34,297 bases of DNA, from contig JAHFQC010000031.1 in NCBI GenBank assembly GCA_023259375.1, positions 13,977 to 48,273 of the forward strand. The letters are read 5' to 3'. The DNA is from Alphaproteobacteria bacterium (GTDB lineage Bacteria; Pseudomonadota; Alphaproteobacteria; Micropepsales; Micropepsaceae). Each line of letters begins with the position of its first letter. Position 1 is the stretch's first letter. Positions 16,158-24,420 of this stretch are shown here, one piece after another. The position numbers and the translations under genes are program-made. The notes below the pieces were generated by a model. That model ran no database searches and was not told where the DNA came from. It saw only the letters and a program-made list of their open reading frames with translations.

Positions 16158-16934
16158 ATGTCCGAGATTCATCTCAGCCCGACCGAAGCCGCCGCCAAGC
16201 TCGGCATCACGACCAAGGCGCTCAAGCTCTACGAGCGTCACGGTCTGGTCAGCCCGTTGCGCGCGGCCAACGGCTATCGCGCCTATGGACCGGCCGAGAT
16301 GGCCCGGCTGCATCAGGTGCTGGCACTGAAGCGGCTTGGCCTGCCCTTGGCCAAAATCGCCGGGTTGCTCCGGAGCTCGCTGGCATCGCTAGATACGATC
16401 CTGGCGCTCCAGGAGGACTTGCTCGGGCGCGAAGCGGACCGGCTCAGCCACGCGCTGTCCCTGGTTCGCGCCGCACGGGCCCGGCTGGCCGCGGGCGACC
16501 GTCTGTCCGTCGACGATCTTGCCAATCTGACCACGGAGACAACCATGACCAAACCGAAGCCCGACGACCTCAAGGCCACAATGGACCGCATCATCGACCG
16601 CCATTTCACGGCCGAAGACCGCGCCGAACTGGCCAAAATCACCTTCGACCAGGACGCCGTCACTCAAGCCTGGACCGCCTTAATTGCCGAGGCTAAGGCA
16701 TTGATGACACAGAACGATACGACCTCGTCCGTGGCCTTGGACCTGGCCCGGCGCTGGCAAGCCCAGATCGGCGCCTTCACGCTCAACAAACCCGATATCG
16801 AGACCAAGCTGAAGGCCGTCTGGGCCGACGCCCTGGTCGATCCTGAAGCCGCGCCAACCCTGCCGATCAACGCGGAGCTGATGGCCTTCATGGTCCGCGT
16901 GACCGCGAACCTGAAGCCGGTGAAGACCGCCTAG
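16158..16934 (+). CDS. MerR-family regulator with TipAS-like ligand domain
   Basis: This 258-residue protein has an N-terminal MerR winged helix (about residues 5-70: SPTEAAAKLGITTKALKLYERHG, then NGYRAYGPAEMARL) and a coiled-coil dimerisation helix (about 75-120). Its C-terminal all-helical domain of about 120 residues resembles the TipAS drug-binding domain. TipA-type proteins sense thiopeptides or other hydrophobic drugs. The frame is open from 15888, but ATG 16158 starts the HTH in register and lies just after a MerR-type dyad. The convergent neighbour is a DUF6506-like gene only 9 bases away. The ligand is unknown. Confidence 0.8.
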   Translation: MSEIHLSPTEAAAKLGITTKALKLYERHGLVSPLRAANGYRAYGPAEMARLHQVLALKRLGLPLAKIAGLLRSSLASLDTILALQEDLLGREADRLSHALSLVRAARARLAAGDRLSVDDLANLTTETTMTKPKPDDLKATMDRIIDRHFTAEDRAELAKITFDQDAVTQAWTALIAEAKALMTQNDTTSSVALDLARRWQAQIGAFTLNKPDIETKLKAVWADALVDPEAAPTLPINAELMAFMVRVTANLKPVKTA

Positions 16935-16943
16935 GGCTCTCGC

Positions 16944-17249
16944 TTACGAGAACAAGGCATCGCCGCTCTGGTGCTCGAACGCGGGATGGAGATCGAACCG
17001 CACCACGCCAACCAGCGCCATGCCTTTGACGGCCTTTGCGATCCGTGCGGTGCCTTCGTGGCCGAACCCGGCACACAGTTCGATCGCCGTAACGCCTCCC
17101 GCGACGAGCTTCAGGGCTTCCTCCTCGGCCTCGTCGTAGTTCTGGACGCCGATCGTCGTGACCTCCGCAATCGGGGTCACGATCTTGGTTTTGGCCGTGG
17201 TGCGGTCGGTTTCGGGCGCTACGAACATGAACGCAACTTTGAACGTCAT
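16944..17249 (-). CDS. DUF6506-like small protein
   Basis: This 101-residue cytoplasmic protein has an alternating strand/helix pattern: MTFKVAFMFVAPETD, a middle helix NYDEAEEEALKLVAGG, then TAIELCAGFGHEGTARIAKAVKG with a conserved-looking Cys and Gly-His turn, and a final strand. It resembles the DUF6506 family of short alpha/beta proteins; no biochemical role is known to me. GAGGA lies about 6 bases upstream of ATG 17249. It converges on the merR gene, so the two are not co-transcribed, and is divergent from mazG across a 183-base gap that shows nothing definite. Confidence 0.6.
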   Translation of the reverse strand: MTFKVAFMFVAPETDRTTAKTKIVTPIAEVTTIGVQNYDEAEEEALKLVAGGVTAIELCAGFGHEGTARIAKAVKGMALVGVVRFDLHPAFEHQSGDALFS

Positions 17250-17432
17250 CTCTGATCCTCTCTGGTATCAGATCAGGAAGTTTCTATCCGAAGTTGGATT
17301 TTCAATGCGGCAGCCCAGCGCGTATCGCGCCGGCATATGCCGCTCTGGAACGCCAATTCGTACACCGGATTTCGCCCCCGGAGCTTCCGGCGGCTCTTGC
17401 CGGGAAATGCTGCGGCGGGCTTTATCCCTGGT

Positions 17433-18239
17433 ATGGAAAAATCGCATCCGCCCAGAGACATCGCCGGGCTTCTTGAACTGATGGCCCGGCTGCGCGATCC
17501 CGAGGGCGGCTGCCCCTGGGACCGGGAACAGACTTTCGCGACCATTGCGCCCTACACCATCGAGGAAGCCTATGAGGTCGCCGCAGCGATCGAAGACGGC
17601 GATCCGCAGCACCTCAAGGAAGAGCTCGGCGACCTCCTGTTCCAGGTCGTGTTCCATGCCCGGATGGCCGAGGAACGCGGGCTTTTCGGCTTTCAGGACG
17701 TGGTGGCTACATTGGTCGCCAAGATGATCGCCCGGCACCCGCATGTGTTCGGCGACGTCGACAAGCCCGATACCGCCGCCGCCCAGACCGATGCCTGGGA
17801 AGCCCTCAAGGCGCGCGAACGGGCCGCCAAGCATGCCTCGATCCTCGACGACGTGCCTTTGGCCCTGCCCGCGCTGATGCGTGCCGAGAAACTTCAAAAA
17901 CGCGCTTCAAAGGTCGGATTCGATTGGGATAGTGCCCCGAAGGTGGTGGAAAAGCTGACCGAGGAGGCGACCGAGATCTGCGAGGCCCAGGCCGAGGGCG
18001 CCGGACCGGAAAAGCTGGAAGAAGAAGTCGGCGACCTGCTGTTTGTGGTCGCCAACCTCGCCCGTCATTTGAAAGTCGACCCGGAAAAGGCCTTGCGGAC
18101 GGCAAATGCCAAGTTCGTTAGGCGATTCGGGTACATCGAGCGCGAACTTAAAGCGAAAAATCGCTCCTGCGCCGAGGCCAGCCTGGACGAAATGGAAGCG
18201 CTTTGGGTGGAAGCGAAGACGAAGGAGAAGCAGCCTTAG
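17433..18239 (+). CDS. mazG: Nucleoside triphosphate pyrophosphohydrolase
   Basis: This 268-residue protein has two tandem MazG domains (about 10-120 and 150-255). Each carries acidic metal-binding helices: IEEAYEV with EELGDLLFQVVFHA in the first, and LTEEATEI with EEEVGDLLFVVANLARHL in the second. The substrate-proximal GGCPWDREQT motif near the N-terminus is typical. It hydrolyses NTPs and dNTPs to monophosphates and so clears damaged or excess nucleotides. ATG 17433 starts MEKSHPPRDIAGLLELM as in relatives; the frame is open to 17337 but without a better RBS. MazG near hflX and ntr genes is a common alphaproteobacterial placement. Confidence 0.93.
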   Translation: MEKSHPPRDIAGLLELMARLRDPEGGCPWDREQTFATIAPYTIEEAYEVAAAIEDGDPQHLKEELGDLLFQVVFHARMAEERGLFGFQDVVATLVAKMIARHPHVFGDVDKPDTAAAQTDAWEALKARERAAKHASILDDVPLALPALMRAEKLQKRASKVGFDWDSAPKVVEKLTEEATEICEAQAEGAGPEKLEEEVGDLLFVVANLARHLKVDPEKALRTANAKFVRRFGYIERELKAKNRSCAEASLDEMEALWVEAKTKEKQP

Positions 18240-18294
18240 GGCGCCGGATCCGGAGGTCGTCGGTTCGCACGGCCGCCTCTGTCCCCCCAGTCTC

Positions 18295-18351
18295 ATGGCC
18301 GGGTCCCGGCTTCGCCTCCAGCTACGCCGAGGCAAGCGAATACCCGGCTTG
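18295..18351. repeat. REP-like palindromic repeat, copy 2
   Basis: It matches 14884-14940 at 50 of 57 positions. The left arm ATGGCCGGG is intact and the right arm is partly degraded (CCCGGC then TTG). It lies between mazG and the TPR gene. Confidence 0.7.
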
Positions 18352-18383
18352 CCAATCCGGTCGGTTGGCCATCTGATGGCGGC

Positions 18384-18776
18384 ATGGCGACCGCTGACGA
18401 ACTGGTCCGGTATGCGTACACTCTTCGCCGAGACGGCGATGCGGCGGCGTCGCTGCAAGCCTACCGCGCGGCCTGCGAAGCCTACACTCAGGACAGCGGG
18501 CGAGCTCATTGTCTGCGCCACATCGGGGACTTGGCGCGCGAACTTGGGCTCCAAGATGAAGCGCGGGCCGCTATTCGAGAGGCCGAGCGCCTGTATCGAA
18601 CAACCGTCGACGACACCCTCGCCTTAGCCAATACCCTCCGGCTTCGCGCATTGCTCGACGACGACAAGACGGCTTGGAGCGAAGCGCGCACGCTCTACCA
18701 GCGCGTAGCTGACGAGAAAGGCCTGGATCTGGCACTAGCCTTGGCCCAATGCGATGCCCGCCTGGGGCAAAACTAG
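18384..18776 (+). CDS. TPR-repeat protein, small
   Basis: This 130-residue all-helical protein contains about three tetratricopeptide-like units: A-x-x-LQAYRAACEAY, then CLRHIGDLARELGLQDEARAAIREAERLY, then TLALANTLRLRALL followed by the helix AWSEARTLYQRV. There is no signal peptide. It would serve as a protein-protein interaction scaffold; the partner is unknown. The start lacks a clear RBS. It follows the second REP copy and converges on hflX with a 12-base gap. Confidence 0.6.
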   Translation: MATADELVRYAYTLRRDGDAAASLQAYRAACEAYTQDSGRAHCLRHIGDLARELGLQDEARAAIREAERLYRTTVDDTLALANTLRLRALLDDDKTAWSEARTLYQRVADEKGLDLALALAQCDARLGQN

Positions 18777-18788
18777 GTACGCCGCACT

Positions 18789-20138
18789 TTAAGACTCTTC
18801 CGAATCATCCTGCCCCAACAGCATTTTTTCGCCGAAGCGGTGCTCGAATTTGTCGAGTTCGGCAGGTGTGGCCGACAGCACCAGATCGACGGTGGCGTCG
18901 TCCTTGTAGGTCTTTTCCAGCACCTGGCCGTGGCGGTGGATCCAGGCCAGCGCCTCGCCGTCGGCGGCGTCCAGGGTCAGCTCAAAACGAATGTTGGCAG
19001 TGGATAGTTCGGTCTCGAAGCGGTCGAGCAGCTTGCCTAAGCCCTCGCCTGTCTTGGCGGAAACGGCGACCGGCAGACCCGGCTTGTGGGGACCGCCGAG
19101 CAGCGCGTCGGCAACTTCCGGCTCCAGGAGGTCGACCTTGTTCAGAACCTCGACGTAGGGCCGATTTGTCCCCAGTTCTACCCCCAGCTCAGACAGCACT
19201 TTAAGAACGTCCCCCTTTTGTGCTTCCGACTCCATGTGAGCACAGTCGCGGACGTGGACAATGAGGTCGGCTTCGAGCACCTCCTCCAGCGTGGCGCGGA
19301 AGGCGGCGACCAGCTCGTGCGGCAGGTCAGCGATAAAGCCCACGGTGTCGGACAGGATCGATTTGGTCCCGTTCGGCAGTTTGAGGCCGCGCATGGTCGG
19401 GTCGAGGGTGGCGAACAGGACGTCCTTGGCGAACACCCCGGCGTCGGTCAGCCGGTTGAACAGGGTCGACTTGCCGGCGTTGGTGTAGCCGACCAGGGCG
19501 ATCACCGGGAACGGGACCCGTCGGCGGGCCCTGCGCTGGAGATTGCGGGTGCGCTTCACGCCCTCGAGCTCGCGCCGGATCTTGGTCAGCCGTTCGCCGA
19601 TCAGCCGGCGGTCAGTTTCGATTTGCGATTCACCGGGGCCGCCGAGGAAGCCGAAGCCGCCGCGCTGGCGCTCCAAGTGGGTCCACGACCGCACCAGGCG
19701 GGAACGCTGGTAGCTGAGATGCGCCAGCTCGACCTGGAGCCGGCCTTCGCGGGTCCGGGCCCGTTCGCCGAAGATCTCCAGGATCAGGGCGGTGCGGTCC
19801 AGCACCTTGGTCTTCCAGGCCTGCTCGAGATTGCGCTGCTGCACCGGCGACAGCGCCGCGTTGACGATGACGACCTCAGGCTCGACGGCCGCGCAGTCGG
19901 CGGCGATCTCGTCGACCTTGCCGGAGCCTATCAGGGTGGCTGGCGTCGGACGGCCCAAGGGAACGATGTGGCGCGAAACGACCCTGAGGCCGATCGCGGC
20001 GGTCAAGCCGACTGCTTCGGACAGACGTGCTTCCGCATCGCGGTCAGAGGCCCAGTTTGGGTTGCCTGGCCGCGACTTCGGCTCCACATGAACGACAACA
20101 GCCGTGCGAATCCGCACGGTCTCGATATCTTCACTCAC
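18789..20138 (-). CDS. hflX: Ribosome-associated GTPase HflX
   Basis: This 449-residue protein has an N-terminal HflX domain with the conserved Gly-rich loop (GFGFLGGPGESQIETDRR), a coiled-coil region and a G domain: GYTNAGKS near 217-224, DTVGFI for G3, and NKVD for G4. HflX splits or rescues stalled 70S ribosomes under stress. The frame opens at a TTG (20144), but GTG 20138 two codons later is the more likely start; neither has a strong RBS. The gene follows hfq with 9 bases between, the standard hfq-hflX pair. Confidence 0.93.
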   Translation of the reverse strand: MSEDIETVRIRTAVVVHVEPKSRPGNPNWASDRDAEARLSEAVGLTAAIGLRVVSRHIVPLGRPTPATLIGSGKVDEIAADCAAVEPEVVIVNAALSPVQQRNLEQAWKTKVLDRTALILEIFGERARTREGRLQVELAHLSYQRSRLVRSWTHLERQRGGFGFLGGPGESQIETDRRLIGERLTKIRRELEGVKRTRNLQRRARRRVPFPVIALVGYTNAGKSTLFNRLTDAGVFAKDVLFATLDPTMRGLKLPNGTKSILSDTVGFIADLPHELVAAFRATLEEVLEADLIVHVRDCAHMESEAQKGDVLKVLSELGVELGTNRPYVEVLNKVDLLEPEVADALLGGPHKPGLPVAVSAKTGEGLGKLLDRFETELSTANIRFELTLDAADGEALAWIHRHGQVLEKTYKDDATVDLVLSATPAELDKFEHRFGEKMLLGQDDSEES

Positions 20139-20147
20139 GCGCAATAC

Positions 20148-20396
20148 TTACGCCGTTTCGACAGCGGTTTCCTGCTCCTGGAGCTGGATCGGCCCCATTG
20201 GCATCACGGTGGAAATCGCGTGCTTGTACACCAGTTGCGCCTGGCCGTCGCGGCGCAGCAGCACGCAGAAATTGTCGAACCAAGTGATATTCCCCTGAAG
20301 CTTCACGCCGTTCACAAGAAAGATCGTGACGGAGGATTTGCTCTTCCGGACTGCATTCAGAAACGTGTCCTGCAGGTTTTGTTGTTTTTCGCTCAT
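20148..20396 (-). CDS. hfq: RNA chaperone Hfq
   Basis: This 82-residue Sm-like protein has Sm1 (about 10-45: [24 protein letters not shown]) and Sm2 with the hallmark YKHAIST. It forms a hexamer that pairs small RNAs with mRNAs. ATG 20396 starts [10 protein letters not shown] as in other alphaproteobacteria; the open frame extends to 20453 without support. It sits between the class IV aminotransferase gene and hflX and has its own candidate promoter with a strong dyad. Confidence 0.97.
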   Translation of the reverse strand: MSEKQQNLQDTFLNAVRKSKSSVTIFLVNGVKLQGNITWFDNFCVLLRRDGQAQLVYKHAISTVMPMGPIQLQEQETAVETA

Positions 20397-20448
20397 CGTT
20401 ATACCCGTCTGCTTATTGGCCTCGCGTCCCCAGCGAAGCGTGTTGCCC

Positions 20449-20484
20449 AGCATAAGGGTTTCTGTGCGCCAGTTGAAACCCTTA
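20449..20484 (-). promoter_or_regulatory. Candidate hfq promoter overlapped by a perfect dyad
   Basis: On the minus strand, TTCAAC (20472-20477), 17 bases, then TATGCT (20449-20454). A perfect inverted repeat of 10 bases, TAAGGGTTTC (20453-20462) and GAAACCCTTA (20475-20484), spans the interval from the -35 to the -10. There is no U tract after it, so it looks more like an operator than a terminator of the upstream gene. Confidence 0.5.
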
Positions 20485-20530
20485 AGCGAAAACTAACCTC
20501 CCGGTCACCAGGGCCGAAAGTTGCCCGGAT

Positions 20531-21406
20531 TCAACTCCTGGCAGCATAAAGATCCGCCAAGCGGCGGGTCAGAGGTCCGGGCTTCCCCTCGCCCACTTGA
20601 TGGCCATCCACCGTCACGATCGGGATCGCAGCGGCGGACGCGGCCGTGAGGAAGGCCTCGCGGGCGGCGATCGCCTCGGCGGGCGTGAAAGCCCTTTCTT
20701 CTAAAGGAATTTTGGCTTCGGCGGCGGCCTGAAGCAGGATCCGGCGGGTAACTCCGGGAAGGATCGCGTGGGTCAAATTGCGGGTCACGAGACGGCCGTC
20801 CTGGGTCACGATCCAGGCCGTGGTCGAGGCGCCTTCGGTGACGAAACCCTCGCGATCGGTGAGCCAAACCTCAAACGCACCAGCCCTTCGCGCGGCGGTC
20901 TTGGCCAGCAAATTGGCCAGCAATTGCGTGGTCTTAATGTCGCACCGCGCCCACCTTTGATCAGGCATCGTGACGACGGCCACACCCTCGACGCGGCGGC
21001 GGGCGATGGCGGCGGTATCGAGACGGTGGGCAGTGACGATCAACGTCGGCTTCGGCGACGGGTTCGGGATCGGGTGATCGCGATGCGCCGCGCCGCGGGT
21101 GACCTGCATGTAGAGGAGGCCTTCGCTCACCGCGTTGCGACGGGTGACTTCGCGGGCGATCAGTTTGAGCGCCGCGCGGCCGACCGGCATCGCCATCTCG
21201 ATCTCGCCGACCGAGCGTTCGAGACGGTCGAGATGCTCCTTCTCGTCGAGGAAGCGTCCGCCGGCGATGCGGAACACCTCGTAGATGGAATCGCCAAGCT
21301 GCAGGCCGCGGTCCTCGACATGCACGCCGGCTTCGCCGTGAACGAGATAGCGGCCGTCGACATAGGCGACGCGTCCGGGCGGTTTACGGGTAGGCCAACG
21401 AGACAT
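20531..21406 (-). CDS. Class IV aminotransferase (D-amino acid aminotransferase-like)
   Basis: This 291-residue PLP enzyme of fold type IV has the catalytic Lys158 in CDIKTTQLLANLLAK. The N-terminal YVDGRYLVHGEAGVHVEDRG and LGDSIYEVFR signatures are present, and the cofactor-binding EGASTTAWIV comes later. It probably transaminates D-alanine or related D-amino acids with 2-oxoglutarate, supplying D-Glu/D-Ala for peptidoglycan; branched-chain specificity cannot be excluded. A homologue between ntrX and hfq is standard in many alphaproteobacteria, so this gene belongs to the ancestral order. Confidence 0.87.
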   Translation of the reverse strand: MSRWPTRKPPGRVAYVDGRYLVHGEAGVHVEDRGLQLGDSIYEVFRIAGGRFLDEKEHLDRLERSVGEIEMAMPVGRAALKLIAREVTRRNAVSEGLLYMQVTRGAAHRDHPIPNPSPKPTLIVTAHRLDTAAIARRRVEGVAVVTMPDQRWARCDIKTTQLLANLLAKTAARRAGAFEVWLTDREGFVTEGASTTAWIVTQDGRLVTRNLTHAILPGVTRRILLQAAAEAKIPLEERAFTPAEAIAAREAFLTAASAAAIPIVTVDGHQVGEGKPGPLTRRLADLYAARS

Positions 21407-21475
21407 GCTGAGTACACCGGGAGTTCGCCGCCAATGTAGGCGCTGCGGTTCGCCAGGGAAACGCTATTCGGGCCA

Positions 21476-22861
21476 TCAACGCGCACGTTCGGCGGCCGCG
21501 TCCATCGCTTCCAGGCTCAGTTCGACATCCTTGGCCGTGGTGGCCCAGCTCGACACGCTGATGCGCATCGCCGTATGGCCTTGCCACACCGTGCCGCCGC
21601 ACCAGCAGATGCCGCCGGACTGCAAATCGGCAATGACGGCACGGGTGATCTCGGGCGAGCCGAAGTCGACGAGCACCTGGTTGAGCACGACGTCGTTCAG
21701 CACCTTATAGCCGCGTAAGTGCAGTTCGCGTGCGAAGTGGCGGGCGTGGGCACAGCAACGCTCCACCATTTCGGCAACGCCGTCGCGGCCGAGATGCTTC
21801 AGCGCCGCCCAGACTTCGATCGAGCGGGCGCGGCGGGACATTTGCGGCGTGTAGTGCGACGGCTCGCGGGCGCCCTCTTCGCCTTCCATCAGATACGCCG
21901 CGGTGGCGGACATCGCCGCCCGCAGATGCTTGGGCTCGCGCACGAACACGAGGCCGCTGTCGTACGGCACGTTCAGCCATTTGTGCGCGTCGGTCGACCA
22001 GGAGTCACCCAGCTCAAACCCGGCGGCGAGCGCCGCCATCGACGGGACGGTCTTGGCCCACAAGCCGAACGCGCCATCGACATGAACCCAGGCGCCGGCT
22101 TCGCGGGCACGGGTGCAAATCTCTGCGGCGGGATCGAAAGCGCCGGTGTTCACATTACCGGCCTGGACGCAAACGATGGTGCGATCATCGAGGCGCGGCA
22201 GCGCATCGGCGCGCATCCGGCCCTGAGCATCGACCGGAACGCGGAGGCAGCGGTTGCGGCCGAAGCCGAGCAGCGACAGCGCCTTGAAGATCGAGGGGTG
22301 CTGTTCCTCACTGACCACGATGGTGACCGGCGGAGCGCCGGCCAGCCCCTCTTCTTCCACGTCCCAGCCGGCGCGGGCGAAAGCGGCATGACGGGCGGCG
22401 GCCAATGCGGTGAGCGAAGCCACCGACGAGCCGCTGACGAAAGAGCCGCCGAAACCGGCCGGCAGATCGAATAACGCGCCGAGCCAGTCGAGCGCGACGT
22501 CTTCCAGTTCGGCCGAGACCGGCGAGGTCCAGCGGAACACGGCGTTCTGATCCCAGGCGGCCGCCAGCCAGTTGGCGGCGATCGTAACCGGCAACGCGCC
22601 GCCCATCACCAAGCCGAAATAACGCCCGCCCGTGGTAGCGACGGTGGCCGGAGAGCCGATCTCATCGAGACGATGCAAAACCTGCGAAGGCTCGGTGCCG
22701 TGCTGCGGCATCGGCTCGCGAAAACCGGCGAGCGTCGCGATGGCCCGGGCAGACGGTGTCGCGGGGCGGTCCGCGGCCGACGCCATATAGGCCTGGGCCC
22801 GCGCCGAGGCGGCGTCGAACAAGGTTTCCGGGAGCGGGCGTTCGATCCGGTCGTGCAGCAT
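21476..22861 (-). CDS. PLP-dependent decarboxylase, aromatic-L-amino-acid decarboxylase family
   Basis: This 461-residue group II decarboxylase-like protein has Lys294 in DAHKWLN (Schiff-base lysine), Asp262 in HVDGAFG (binds the pyridine N) and His188 in EEQHPS (ring stacking). The GGRYFG substrate-side loop is near residue 80. The family removes the carboxyl from aromatic or acidic amino acids to give amines, but members of this subgroup are sometimes annotated as aspartate or other decarboxylases, so the substrate is open. It lies 82 bases downstream of a MocR-type regulator and 69 bases upstream of the aminotransferase gene. It interrupts the usual ntrX-dat-hfq order, so it is probably a later insertion. 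Confidence 0.85.
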   Translation of the reverse strand: MLHDRIERPLPETLFDAASARAQAYMASAADRPATPSARAIATLAGFREPMPQHGTEPSQVLHRLDEIGSPATVATTGGRYFGLVMGGALPVTIAANWLAAAWDQNAVFRWTSPVSAELEDVALDWLGALFDLPAGFGGSFVSGSSVASLTALAAARHAAFARAGWDVEEEGLAGAPPVTIVVSEEQHPSIFKALSLLGFGRNRCLRVPVDAQGRMRADALPRLDDRTIVCVQAGNVNTGAFDPAAEICTRAREAGAWVHVDGAFGLWAKTVPSMAALAAGFELGDSWSTDAHKWLNVPYDSGLVFVREPKHLRAAMSATAAYLMEGEEGAREPSHYTPQMSRRARSIEVWAALKHLGRDGVAEMVERCCAHARHFARELHLRGYKVLNDVVLNQVLVDFGSPEITRAVIADLQSGGICWCGGTVWQGHTAMRISVSSWATTAKDVELSLEAMDAAAERAR

Positions 22862-22943
22862 GTGTCGGTTCCTCGTGACAGCTGCACGGTAGATTGCTGC
22901 GGATCGGCGCTAGTTCAATTCCTACTTTGTCCTATGGATCAAT

Positions 22944-24311
22944 TTAGACGAGTGCCGCTTCCGCCGCGGTGACGCCGGGGGCGAACGCCGATTTCAGACG
23001 TTCGAGCCCGATCGCCAGCGTGGCGGCGCTGTCGGGGCTGCCGAGACAGACGCGGATGCCGCTCTCGCGGCCGCCGGGGACGAGCGGGGCATCGGGCGCG
23101 GTGATGGATACGCCGGCGCGCAACGCCCTGCCCGCAACGCGCTCGGCTTCGAGTTCCGGCGCCGCGATCCAGAAATGCGGCGTGTCGCCGATTGCTGCGG
23201 CATACGGCGAGCCCAAGATTTTGCGCGCCAGCGCGGCACGGGCGGCAATCTCGCGCTTCATCGCTTCGGCGATCCGCTTGGCGGTGCCGTCCAGCATCCA
23301 TTGGCCGAACACCAGCGCGCCCCAAGCGGGCGGCGCATAGAGAACGGCACGGATCGCCTTGAGCGTTTGCTCGAAGAACGGCCCCGGCGGACAGACCAGA
23401 AAGCCGACGCGCAAGCCCGGCGCCATCGCTTTGGAAATGCCGCCGAGATGGAAAACGCGATCGGGCACCAGCTCGGCCAATGTCGGGCGCCCGCCGTCAC
23501 GCGGCGCGAACAGCGCATAGGCATCGTCTTCCACCACCCACAATTTGCGGCGGCGGACGACGGCGGCAATTTCGCGGCGGCGCGCGGCGCTCATCGTGCG
23601 GGCGGTGGGATTCTGCACCGTCGGCATGGTGTAGACGACGCGCGCGGCAGTTTTGGCAGCGGCCTTGTCGAGCGCCGAAGGCTTCAGGCCTTCGCCATCG
23701 AGCGCGCAAGGATGCAACTTGAGGCCGGCGTGGTCGGCCAGCGATTTCATGCCGAAGAACGTCGCCGCTTCGCACAGGATGGTATCGCCGGGCTTGGCCA
23801 GAACGCTCATCGCCAGCGACATGCCGTGCTGAACGCCGGCTGTCAGCACCAGGCGCGAAAGATCGGCTTCGTAGCCAGACGTATTTTTGAGCCACGTAGC
23901 AGCGGCTTTCTTCTGCCACTCGGCGCCATCAAGCGGCGCATAGGCCAGACTGTCGAGGAAATCGGCGCGGCGCCGCACGGCGGCCATCGCATCGCTGAAG
24001 TAGCGCGTCGCCGGTCCGGCCGGCACGATGTTGAGCGACAGATCGATAAGCCCCTGCCCCGCGTCGGAGGCTCCGGCAACATAGGTGCCGCGCCCGACAT
24101 GTCCGCGCAGAAGTCCGCGACGCTCGGCTTCGATATAGGCTTTGGTGACCGTGCCGACACTGACGCCGAGGCGATAGGCGAGATCGCGTTGCGGCGGCAG
24201 ACGGGAGCCCGCCGGCAAGGTGCCCGACTTGGCGTCACGCTCGATGGCGGCGGCGAGCTTTTCGTACAGCGGCCCGCGGCCGGTCAAAGCGGGTTTCCAG
24301 GCATCGGCCAT
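22944..24311 (-). CDS. MocR/GntR-type PLP-dependent transcriptional regulator
   Basis: This 455-residue fusion has an N-terminal GntR winged helix (about 12-80: PLYEKLAAAIERDAKSG, LPPQRDLAYRLGVSVGTVTKAY, GRGTYV) and a C-terminal fold type I aminotransferase domain with Asn234, Asp262/Asp263 and the PLP lysine Lys294 (GGISKAMAPGL). MocR proteins bind PLP or an amino-acid-PLP adduct and usually regulate adjacent PLP or amino-acid genes. The adjacent decarboxylase is the obvious target. GAGG lies about 9 bases before ATG 24311. TTGTCC-type sequences near both its own start and the gap before the decarboxylase are candidate operators. Confidence 0.9.
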   Translation of the reverse strand: MADAWKPALTGRGPLYEKLAAAIERDAKSGTLPAGSRLPPQRDLAYRLGVSVGTVTKAYIEAERRGLLRGHVGRGTYVAGASDAGQGLIDLSLNIVPAGPATRYFSDAMAAVRRRADFLDSLAYAPLDGAEWQKKAAATWLKNTSGYEADLSRLVLTAGVQHGMSLAMSVLAKPGDTILCEAATFFGMKSLADHAGLKLHPCALDGEGLKPSALDKAAAKTAARVVYTMPTVQNPTARTMSAARRREIAAVVRRRKLWVVEDDAYALFAPRDGGRPTLAELVPDRVFHLGGISKAMAPGLRVGFLVCPPGPFFEQTLKAIRAVLYAPPAWGALVFGQWMLDGTAKRIAEAMKREIAARAALARKILGSPYAAAIGDTPHFWIAAPELEAERVAGRALRAGVSITAPDAPLVPGGRESGIRVCLGSPDSAATLAIGLERLKSAFAPGVTAAEAALV

Positions 24312-24420
24312 ATCTGTTGCCTCAGATTACATCTGGGACAATACGGCAAATGCCACGGCGGCAACAGGCGAGCGCGTCGCTCTGCCCCCGCGGGCGAGGA
24401 GATCACGCCACCTGCACCGA

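Noticed and set aside
19086-20549. 487-codon plus-strand frame opposite hflX and hfq
   Set aside because: Shadow of hflX/hfq with atypical amino acid content.
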